In this document: piece by piece, positions 18,632 to 25,315 of the stretch
How the letters are laid out: each line of letters starts with the position of its first letter
How positions within the stretch are numbered: position 1 is the first letter of the stretch
Assembly: GCA_019244055.1 (NCBI GenBank)
Contig: JAFATG010000271.1
Coordinates: 1 to 64,000 of the forward strand
From: Acidobacteriaceae bacterium
GTDB lineage: Bacteria; Acidobacteriota; Terriglobia; Bryobacterales; Bryobacteraceae
DNA: 64,000 nt
Reading direction: 5' to 3'
Notes under the pieces: generated by a model
Database searches by the model: none
What the model was told of the DNA's origin: nothing
What the model saw: the letters and a program-made list of their open reading frames with translations, nothing else
Program-made: the position numbers and the translations under genes

Positions 18632-19117
18632 ATGCCCAAGAATACGCAAAAGATTACCCCTTTCCTATGGTTTGATCATCAGGCGGAAGAAGCAGTCGCC
18701 TTTTACACGTCGATCTTCGAAAACTCACGCGTGAAAGCAGTCACTCGCTATAGCGAAGCAGGACCGGGTCCCAAAGGTTCTGTCATGACGATCGCGTTTG
18801 AACTGGCCGGACGGGATTTCGTCGCCTTGAACGGCGGCCCTCATTTTAAGTTCACCGAGGCAATATCCTTCGTCGTTAATTGTGAGACCCAGGAAGAGAT
18901 AGATGCATTTTGGGAGAAGCTATCGGAAGGCGGCGAAGAGATACAGTGCGGATGGTTGAAGGACAAATACGGGCTGTCGTGGCAAATCGTTCCGACGCGC
19001 CTGCCCGAGCTGCTGCAAGGCAACGATCCGGAGCGGTCGGGAAGGGTAATGAAAGCTCTTTTTCAGATGAAGAAACTTGATCTTGCCGTTTTGGAACGCG
19101 CATACTGCGGGGAATAG
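18632..19117 (+). CDS. PhnB-like VOC (glyoxalase-fold) protein
   Basis: A 161-aa protein of the 3-demethylubiquinone-9 methyltransferase-like/PhnB VOC family. Motifs are ITPFLWFDHQAEEAVAFYTSIF, FVALNGGPHFKFTEAISFVVNC and the closing KDKYGLSWQIVPTRL. These proteins carry paired beta-alpha-beta-beta-beta units, and many have no proven reaction. The ATG at 18632 is preceded by AAGGAG; the ORF-track extension back to 18362 runs antisense through the pterin dehydratase gene and is rejected. Divergent from that gene by 99 nt. Confidence 0.85.
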   Translation: MPKNTQKITPFLWFDHQAEEAVAFYTSIFENSRVKAVTRYSEAGPGPKGSVMTIAFELAGRDFVALNGGPHFKFTEAISFVVNCETQEEIDAFWEKLSEGGEEIQCGWLKDKYGLSWQIVPTRLPELLQGNDPERSGRVMKALFQMKKLDLAVLERAYCGE

Positions 19118-19269
19118 TAGGGGAAACAGTAACGGAGTACCAAATCGCTTGCAAACTTACCAAGCAAAGTGAGAGTACCTAGTTCGACTTTCGACTAAGG
19201 TTCTTGGCTCTGACTGTTTCTAGTCAGTTAGCCGGTTCCAAAAAGATACAGGCAGATTGGGGGAAGGGG

Positions 19270-20028
19270 ATGGGTAAGCGACTTGTGTGGTTACCGGCGT
19301 TGTGTCTGCTGGCTGGGAGCATGGCTTGGGCCCAGTCAGGCAGCGCAGAGAAGCCGGCAATGTATACCTATGTTTCTACTTGGGCGGTGCCACGCGCCAT
19401 GTGGGCCGACTATCAAAAAATGGAGAGCAGCGACGACGAGTTGCTGGGCAGGGCGGTATCTGATGGGACACTCATTGCCTTCGGCAGCTACTCGGTCTTG
19501 AACCACCAGGAAGGTCAGGCAACACATGGTTCATGGTTCTCGGCGAGTTCGATGGCGAATCTGATGAAGGTACTCGAAGGACTCCGGTCGGCTCCGGATG
19601 CGACAGGTCCCGTTCTGGCGGCCTCGAAACATTGGGATTACATTCTGACGAGCCACGATTACAACGCTCATTCGGGCACATGCAAGAACGGCTATCTGCG
19701 AGTGGGCGAGTGGAGTTACAAAAAAGGCGCGAGCGATCCGGGCGGCAAAGTCATGAGGGCGGCAATGGTCGCTGTACTCCAAAAGTTATTCAGCGAAGGC
19801 GCGCTGTGTGCCTACCAGATTGACCAAGAAACCGTGCACTCTTCCGACCCGAACTCGTTCAACGTCGCCATCGTCGCTAACGGCGCGGAAGGAATCGACA
19901 AGTTCGATGCCGCTATCGACGATCTGCAGAAGAATAATCCGGCAACCGGCGCTGCATTGGATTCTCTTCTTGAACCCCACGGCCACAGGGACTTTTTGGC
20001 GCACGTGGACGCGATGGCCCACAAGTAG
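19270..20028 (+). CDS. Secreted hypothetical protein
   Basis: 252 aa from the ATG at 19270, chosen because it opens with a clean signal peptide (KRLVWLPALCLLAGSMAWAQS, cleavage near AWA/QS) and has a GGGAAGGGG stretch just upstream. The mature part contains two similar-looking alpha/beta halves (YTYVSTWAVPRAMWADYQKME and YLRVGEWSYKKGASD), suggesting a duplicated dimeric alpha-beta barrel type of fold; this is a guess from the repeated YxxVxxW rhythm. Family not recognised. Converges on a zinc metallopeptidase gene across a hairpin. Confidence 0.7.
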   Translation: MGKRLVWLPALCLLAGSMAWAQSGSAEKPAMYTYVSTWAVPRAMWADYQKMESSDDELLGRAVSDGTLIAFGSYSVLNHQEGQATHGSWFSASSMANLMKVLEGLRSAPDATGPVLAASKHWDYILTSHDYNAHSGTCKNGYLRVGEWSYKKGASDPGGKVMRAAMVAVLQKLFSEGALCAYQIDQETVHSSDPNSFNVAIVANGAEGIDKFDAAIDDLQKNNPATGAALDSLLEPHGHRDFLAHVDAMAHK

Positions 20029-20042
20029 GTCTGCACCTTCAG

Positions 20043-20063
20043 GGGATCACCGCAGGTGATCCC
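20043..20063. terminator. Bidirectional hairpin between convergent genes
   Basis: GGGATCACC-GCA-GGTGATCCC is a perfect 9-bp stem with a 3-nt loop, placed between the stops of two convergent genes (20028 and 20115). There is no long T-tract, so the efficiency of intrinsic termination is uncertain. Confidence 0.6.
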
Positions 20064-20114
20064 TGCCTTTGCAATCCGCTCAGAATCGCAACTTTTAGCG
20101 AGTTGCTTCCTGCA

Positions 20115-20984
20115 TCACTGCCGCGCGGCTCGAAACGTGTTGCAGGCTGAAGTTTGCCCCGTCTCCAATCCTTCCCGGAACCACTGAACGCGCTGTCGCG
20201 AGCTGCCGTGCGTGAAGTTTTCCGGGCTAACGCGGCCGGTCGCCATACGTTGCAATCGATCATCGCCGACCGCCGCAGCTGCGTTCAGTGCCGATTCCAC
20301 GTCTTCTTCATGGATCATCTGCCGCTGTTGAGTTGTGTTGGCCCAAACGCCGGCAAGACAATCGGCCTGCAACTCCAGCCGAACCGACAAGGGATTTGCC
20401 TCCTGTGGATTCTCTTCGCGCAGGCGCTGCACTCTCGACTCGATACCTAGAATCTTTTGAACGTGATGCCCGAGCTCATGGGCGATCACATAGGCCTCTG
20501 CAAACTGCCCAGGCGCCCCGAACCGCTGACTCAGCTCCTGAAAAAAGCCAAGATCCAGGTAGACCTTTTCATCCGCCGGGCAGTAGAACGGACCTGTTGC
20601 CGTCTCGGCCATGCCACATGCCGACGGGTATTGATCCCGATAAAGCACCAGCTTCGCGTGGCGGTACTGCCGGTCGGTCTGCTCCGGCAAAATAGTTGTC
20701 CAGTTCTTTTGGACATCGTCGAGAACAAATGAAATGAACTCGACTTGCGGCCGCTCGCGAATGTCCTGCGCGCGGTTGGTCTCCGGCTGCGTCACAGGCG
20801 CGCTCTGATCCGACGGCGACAACAGCGTGAACAAATTGCGATGAAACAGCAGGCTGAGCACCCCCAGGAGGATCAGGCCACCGCAACCGATATGAACAGG
20901 GCCGAATCCAAATCCCCCGCCACCGCCGCTGCTGTCGCGCCGGTCCTCGATGTCGCTGCTGATTCCGCCTGGGGTCCATTCCAT
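20115..20984 (-). CDS. YpfJ-type neutral zinc metallopeptidase
   Basis: 289 aa from the ATG at 20984. The N-terminus is short, charged and glycine-rich (DRRDSSGGGGGFGFG), followed by one membrane helix (CGGLILLGVLSLLF) and an extracytoplasmic domain of the putative neutral zinc metallopeptidase family (YpfJ/KPN_02809). The zinc motif HELGHH is present (AYVIAHELGHHVQ), as are the conserved LELQADCLAGVWA with the third-ligand region and FTHGSSRQRVQWF near the C-terminus. Substrate unknown. The longer ORF-track start at 21116 adds an unlikely 44-residue lead. Confidence 0.9.
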   Translation of the reverse strand: MEWTPGGISSDIEDRRDSSGGGGGFGFGPVHIGCGGLILLGVLSLLFHRNLFTLLSPSDQSAPVTQPETNRAQDIRERPQVEFISFVLDDVQKNWTTILPEQTDRQYRHAKLVLYRDQYPSACGMAETATGPFYCPADEKVYLDLGFFQELSQRFGAPGQFAEAYVIAHELGHHVQKILGIESRVQRLREENPQEANPLSVRLELQADCLAGVWANTTQQRQMIHEEDVESALNAAAAVGDDRLQRMATGRVSPENFTHGSSRQRVQWFREGLETGQTSACNTFRAARQ

Positions 20985-21097
20985 GAAGACTAGACTCCAA
21001 ATACCACGAAACGATTCCAGCCCCCTCACCCGCGCAGAAAAGCGGCTATTATCATACAGTGACGAAATCACTATGCTGTCGATGCGGAGGTCAGGCA

Positions 21098-21442
21098 ATG
21101 CGCAGATTGATTGCACTCACGATGCTGACGATGGTCGCCCTAAACGCAGTAGCAGGCGCCAAGGATTCCGGAACCACTACGCTCAAAGACGTCCAGCCTG
21201 TAGGCGTAACCGACAAAAAGCACAAACATCAGCAATATGACCTGTCTTTCATATCCTCGACGGGCAAGGATTACACCTGCCGAACTGGCGAAAAGACATC
21301 AGTGAAAGCGACCGACCTTGTTGTCGGTAGCAATGTAAATTATCAAGTCGACGGCAATAAGGGGAAAATGAAAACCTCGGCCGGAAAACAGTTCAGTTGC
21401 ACCATTGTGCGCGTTGCAATTGCCCCCGCCTCTCCTCAGTAG
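21098..21442 (+). CDS. Small exported hypothetical protein
   Basis: 114 aa from the ATG at 21098, with GGAGG upstream. It begins with a signal peptide (RRLIALTMLTMVALNAVAGA). The mature part (about 95 aa) is lysine-rich and probably beta-structured (QYDLSFISSTGKDYTCRTGEK ... KQFSCTIVRVAI), with two cysteines that could form a disulfide. Family not recognised. It is divergent from the zinc metallopeptidase gene (113 nt apart) and followed by the padR promoter region. Confidence 0.65.
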   Translation: MRRLIALTMLTMVALNAVAGAKDSGTTTLKDVQPVGVTDKKHKHQQYDLSFISSTGKDYTCRTGEKTSVKATDLVVGSNVNYQVDGNKGKMKTSAGKQFSCTIVRVAIAPASPQ

Positions 21443-21501
21443 GCCGCGGCGTGATTCACCCACATGCGCCATCGCTTTGTGACTGGCCGTCGGGTCTTTC
21501 C

Positions 21502-21550
21502 CCTTGACAGCTTAGGAAAGTCCCACTATACTCCTGATTAGCTTAGGAGT
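21502..21550 (+). promoter_or_regulatory. padR-permease promoter with palindromic operator
   Basis: TTGACA at 21504-21509 and TATACT at 21527-21532 are separated by exactly 17 bp, a near-consensus sigma-70 promoter. A 21-bp palindrome (ACTCCT-N9-AGGAGT, 21530-21550) overlaps the -10 box and contains the ribosome site AGGAG 5 nt before the padR ATG. It is well placed for autorepression by PadR. The same block recurs at 25228-25276 with 48 of 49 bases identical. Confidence 0.85.
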
Positions 21551-21554
21551 GTAA

Positions 21555-21896
21555 ATGTCCGGCCAAGCCCAACTCCTCCCAGGAACGCTCGACCTGCTTA
21601 TTCTGAAAGCCGTGTCTCTCGGCCCCCTTCATGGCTACGGCATCCTCTTGCGTATCGGGCAAATCTCTGAGCAAGCACTGCTGATCGAGCAGGGCGCGCT
21701 CTATCCCGCTTTGTTCCGTCTGGTGCGTCAGGGTCTTCTCAAAGCAAGCTGGGGTACATCGGAAAACAATCGCCGCGCCAAGTTCTACGAGCTCACCTCT
21801 CTCGGGCGCAAGCGTCTGCGCGAGGAAACCGATGGGTGGAACCGCCTTGCTACAGCAATTGCTTCTGCCCTTGCCGCTCAGCCCGAGGAAATATGA
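21555..21896 (+). CDS. PadR-family transcriptional regulator
   Basis: A 113-aa winged-helix repressor. The PadR N-terminal domain is complete: LLPGTLDLLILKAVSLGPLHGYGILLRI, then the recognition helix region QGALYPALFRLVRQGLLKASWG and the wing RRAKFYELTSLGRKRL. There is no long C-terminal effector helix, so it is the short PadR type that usually dimerises through its last helix. The TGA overlaps the ATG of the permease gene (ATGA), implying translational coupling. Likely represses its own operon through the palindrome over its promoter, and perhaps the second copy at 25.2 kb. Confidence 0.93.
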   Translation: MSGQAQLLPGTLDLLILKAVSLGPLHGYGILLRIGQISEQALLIEQGALYPALFRLVRQGLLKASWGTSENNRRAKFYELTSLGRKRLREETDGWNRLATAIASALAAQPEEI

Positions 21897-24547
21897 AGCT
21901 CTTGGCCTATTTTCGTTCTGTTGCGGCTAAGTTTTTCCGGCCGTCCGAGATCGAAGGCGACATGGAGGAGGAGCTTCGCTCGCACATTCAGCACCGCGCA
22001 GATGATCTCGAACGCTCCGGGCTAGATCGTGCCGAAGCGGAACGCCGCGCGCGCATCGAGTTCGGCGGCCATGCGCGCTTCAAGGAGGAATCTCGCGAAG
22101 CGCTCGGCGGCAATTTTATCGAGACTCTTAGCCAGGATGTTCGCCTCGCCGTCCGCATGCTGCGCAAATCCCCCAGCTTCACCGTCGCTGCCGTTTTGAC
22201 GCTGGCCCTAGCGATCGGCGCAAACGCCGTGGTGTTTGGGGTCTTGAATGGGCTGATCCTGCGCCCGCTGAATGTGCCTCAGCCCGAAAGCCTCTGGGGA
22301 ATCGAGCGCGGGAGCGGTAAAGCCGTGAATCAGTCCTATCCCGACTATCTCGATTTGCGCGATCGCAACCGCAGCTTTGATGGTCTGGCAGCTTATAACG
22401 TAACTTCGGTGGGGCTGGACACGGGCAATAACCCATCCGGCTCGTGGATTCTGGAAACGACGGGGAACTACTTCGACGTGCTCAGGATTCAGCCATATCT
22501 TGGCCGCTTCTTTCACGCTTCCGATGAGCATGGCCCGAACAGCGCTCCCTATATCGTGCTCACCTACGCTTATTGGCAGGCGCATTTTCAGGATGATCGC
22601 GGTGTTGTGGGCCGTGTTGTCCGGTTGAACAAGCATCCTTTTACCATCCTCGGTGTGGCGCCGCCTGAGTTCCGAGGGAGTCTGTTGTTTGCGGTTCCCG
22701 ATTTCTGGGTGCCAATAGTGAACCAGGAGCAGGTGGAGGGATCGTATGTGCTGAACGCGCGCGGAAATCGCGGCATTTTGATGGTATTAGGGCATCTGAA
22801 GGCGGGAGTTACTCCGGCACAGGCTATTTCCGATCTGAACTCAATTGGCGCCTATTTGGAAAGGAACTACCCCAAAGACGATGGTCAAATGACGTTTTCC
22901 TTAGCGCGTCCAGGTCTTTCCGGCGACTGGTTAGGAGCTCCGATACGGGCATTCCTTACGGGATTGATGCTGCTGGCGGGGTTAATTCTCGTGGCGGCAT
23001 GTGCCAATCTCGGTAGCCTGTTTGCGGCACGCGCCGCCGACCGTTCCCGCGAAGTTGCTCTGCGCCTCGCGCTGGGATCGGGCCGCGTCCGCATTCTCCG
23101 GGGACTCTTTAGCGAAGCCGTGCTGATTTCACTCGCCGGAGGCGCTGCCGGGCTATGGGGCAGCGTAGCGCTATTGCACGGGCTGAGCGTGTGGCGGCCG
23201 CTTCCAACAGCCCCTCTCAACGTGGCGGTGAACCCAGACGCAAAGGTCTATGGAGTCGCTTTGCTGTTAAGTTTAGCGAGTGGATTCCTCTTCGGCGCAG
23301 TCCCAGTGAGACAGGTGCTTCACACGGATCCATATGAGATCGTCAAGTCGGGATCAAGAACTACCGGCGGCCGGCGGATTACAGCCCGAGACCTATTGCT
23401 TGTAGTGCAAATTGCGATCTGTGCGGTACTAGTCACTTCTTCGATGGTTGCGGTGCGTGGACTGGCACGCTCGCTCGATAGCAAATTCGGTTTTGAACCG
23501 CGGAATGCAACGCTCGTAGAAACAGCTCTGAACATGGCCGGTTACAGCGGAGACAGCGTGCCCGCAATGCAAAAGCGTATGATCGAGGCTTTGGGAAAAA
23601 TTCCCGGTGTAAAGTCTGTGGGATCAGTTGATAGGCCACCGCTGTATTACGGTGCGAACGGCTCGAATGTCTTTACCGACAACACAGCAGATCTGAGGCC
23701 CTCGAATGCCGCTGCGGAAGCGATGACCTACAACATATCTCCCGAATACCTCGAGGCGGCGGGCACAGCCTTGCTCGCTGGAAGGGCCTTCACCTGGCAT
23801 GACGATAAGAATGCGCCGCGGGTGGCAGTAATCAACCAGGAGTTTGCACGCAAAATCTTTGGCTCTGCAACCAACGCCGTGGGCAAATATTACAAGATGC
23901 CGGATGGAACGCGCATCCAAGTCGTGGGCATTGCGGAAGACGGAAAATATGAGCACCTCGCCGAAGATCCAGAGCCGGCGATGTTTCTACCGATACAGCA
24001 GTCGCCGTCGACTCAGACAGTCCTTGTATTACGCTCGGAGGGTGATCCGGAGCGACTGACGGCAGCGATCCACCGCACAATGCGGGACTTGGACGCGGGA
24101 CTGCCCTTTGATATCAGAACGTGGAGCCAAGAACTGGACTCAGCTCTACTTGGTCCGCGCATGGCGACGATTTCACTGGGGGTGCTGGGCGCGATGGGCG
24201 CGATGCTGTCCATCACAGGCATCTTTGGAATGGCGGCCTATTCGGTTAGCAAGCGCCTCAAGGAGTTGGGAATTCGGATGGCGCTCGGCGCGCAGCGGAA
24301 GGAAGTGCTACAGGCCGCGTTGGGCCGGGCATTGAAACTGCTGGCTTTTGGTTCGGCGGCGGGATTGATTCTCGGGATTCTGGCGAGCCGCGTGCTCGCT
24401 TTCATCGTGTATCAGGCAACCCCCCGCGATCCGCTGGTCTTGACCGGTGTCGTTCTGGCGATGGCATGCTTCGGACTGCTCGCTACCTGGATTCCTGCGC
24501 AACGCGCGCTGTCGCTTGAACCTTCAACATTGCTGCGAGAAGAGTGA
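21893..24547 (+). CDS. ADOP-type duplicated FtsX/MacB permease, copy 1
   Basis: 884 aa from the ATG at 21893 that overlaps the padR stop. The N-terminal cytoplasmic helical segment (EGDMEEELRSHIQHRADDLERSGLDRAEAERRARIEFGG) is the hallmark of acidobacterial ADOP permeases. Then come a MacB periplasmic core, an FtsX unit (GLMLLAGLILVAACANLGSLFAARAADRSREVALRLALGSG), a second core and a second FtsX unit near the C-terminus (GAMGAMLSITGIFGMAAYSVSKR). No ATPase gene is adjacent. Probable role: efflux or mechanotransduction with an ATPase encoded elsewhere; substrate unknown. Closely related to copy 2 (25312-28017). Confidence 0.92.
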   Translation: MKLLAYFRSVAAKFFRPSEIEGDMEEELRSHIQHRADDLERSGLDRAEAERRARIEFGGHARFKEESREALGGNFIETLSQDVRLAVRMLRKSPSFTVAAVLTLALAIGANAVVFGVLNGLILRPLNVPQPESLWGIERGSGKAVNQSYPDYLDLRDRNRSFDGLAAYNVTSVGLDTGNNPSGSWILETTGNYFDVLRIQPYLGRFFHASDEHGPNSAPYIVLTYAYWQAHFQDDRGVVGRVVRLNKHPFTILGVAPPEFRGSLLFAVPDFWVPIVNQEQVEGSYVLNARGNRGILMVLGHLKAGVTPAQAISDLNSIGAYLERNYPKDDGQMTFSLARPGLSGDWLGAPIRAFLTGLMLLAGLILVAACANLGSLFAARAADRSREVALRLALGSGRVRILRGLFSEAVLISLAGGAAGLWGSVALLHGLSVWRPLPTAPLNVAVNPDAKVYGVALLLSLASGFLFGAVPVRQVLHTDPYEIVKSGSRTTGGRRITARDLLLVVQIAICAVLVTSSMVAVRGLARSLDSKFGFEPRNATLVETALNMAGYSGDSVPAMQKRMIEALGKIPGVKSVGSVDRPPLYYGANGSNVFTDNTADLRPSNAAAEAMTYNISPEYLEAAGTALLAGRAFTWHDDKNAPRVAVINQEFARKIFGSATNAVGKYYKMPDGTRIQVVGIAEDGKYEHLAEDPEPAMFLPIQQSPSTQTVLVLRSEGDPERLTAAIHRTMRDLDAGLPFDIRTWSQELDSALLGPRMATISLGVLGAMGAMLSITGIFGMAAYSVSKRLKELGIRMALGAQRKEVLQAALGRALKLLAFGSAAGLILGILASRVLAFIVYQATPRDPLVLTGVVLAMACFGLLATWIPAQRALSLEPSTLLREE

Positions 24548-24628
24548 ATTGGGCTCCCTCGATCGAGATTTTGCCATCGACAGCATTTCGCTCGGGTGTG
24601 GTGTGATGACGAATGAGATTCCTGCGCT

Positions 24629-24778
24629 GTGGGCAAAACTATTCGGCTCTTGCTATTGTTTGAGGGCATCGCCTTCATCGCCGCGAGCCTGACCCACTTC
24701 GGCGTGCTGATGCATGGATATGAGCACCGGCCGGCCGGGATGGCGGAGAGCATTATTGGGGTCATCCTTCTGATCGGT
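24629..24778 (+). pseudogene. 5' fragment of a small membrane-protein gene
   Basis: From a GTG at 24629 the frame reads a convincing two-helix membrane segment (RLLLLFEGIAFIAASLTHFG, then a GYEHRPAGMAESIIGVILLIG helix). After about 24778 the frame runs antisense into the SpoIIE remnant and the protein character is lost. The intact family, known to me only as small DoxX-like or hypothetical membrane proteins, is longer. I read this as a truncated gene fused end to end with another remnant. Confidence 0.55.
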
Positions 24779-25205
24779 TTCCAAATTCCAGGCCATCCGG
24801 ACTGGTTGCCTCCACCAGCCCATCGGTGTAGATAAGAGACGGTCGCCGGCTTCGAGCGAAGACTCCCCTTCGGGATAGGCCTGATTCGACTGCACACCAA
24901 GAAGGAGACCACCCTCACAGGATGGCAATAACCGTTGCGTTGCTTTCCGCCAGAGTACTGGCAGTGGGTGGCCTGCGGCGGAGTAACGCACTACTCGGCT
25001 TGCGTCGTCAAGATACGCGTAGACCGCTGTTGCGTACTGCTCCTTTGTTTGGCCACGAAGGATGGAATTTAAGGCCGCAATCACTTTGTTTGGCTGGTCC
25101 AGGTTGCTGCTATTGGAAGAGATTGCCACTTTCAGCATCGATGCGACAAGCGCTGAAGGCACACCATACCCAGTGACGTCAGCGATGCACTTCCGGTTGG
25201 TGGGA
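24775..25205 (-). pseudogene. Truncated, frameshifted SpoIIE-type PP2C phosphatase
   Basis: On the minus strand the sequence begins abruptly at about 25205 with IADVTGYGVPSALVASML (metal-binding motif III region) and continues through RYSAAGHPLPVLW and LEAGDRLL. It then needs a frame change to continue as IYTDGLVEATSPDGLEFG. All of the domain upstream of motif III (including the GGDYYD-type motif) and the C-terminal DD(I/L)T motif are missing. It cannot encode an active phosphatase. It sits between the two ADOP permease copies. Confidence 0.8.
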
Positions 25206-25227
25206 TTCGACCGAAAATGAATTCTCT

Positions 25228-25276
25228 CCTTGACAGCTTAGGAAAGTCGCACTATACTCCTGATTAGCTTAGGAGT
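25228..25276 (+). promoter_or_regulatory. Duplicated promoter and PadR-type operator before permease copy 2
   Basis: TTGACA 25230-25235, 17-bp spacer, TATACT 25253-25258, and the same 21-bp palindrome (25256-25276) as upstream of padR. Only one base in 49 differs between the two sites. Homology stops just upstream of TTGACA, so the duplicated block starts at the promoter. Confidence 0.85.
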
Positions 25277-25279
25277 CCA

Positions 25280-25315
25280 ATGTCCGGGCAAATCGAGCAA
25301 CCGGAGGAATTATGA
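25280..25315 (+). pseudogene. Collapsed padR (11-codon leader)
   Basis: Directly after the duplicated operator, ATG opens a frame reading MSGQIEQPEEL and stop. The first four residues equal the start of PadR (MSGQ) and the last ones match its end (PEE), and the TGA overlaps the permease ATG just as in the intact copy. An internal deletion of about 300 nt therefore removed the regulator but kept its translation start, stop and coupling. It may work as a leader peptide that keeps the GGAGG ribosome site translated through. Confidence 0.8.
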
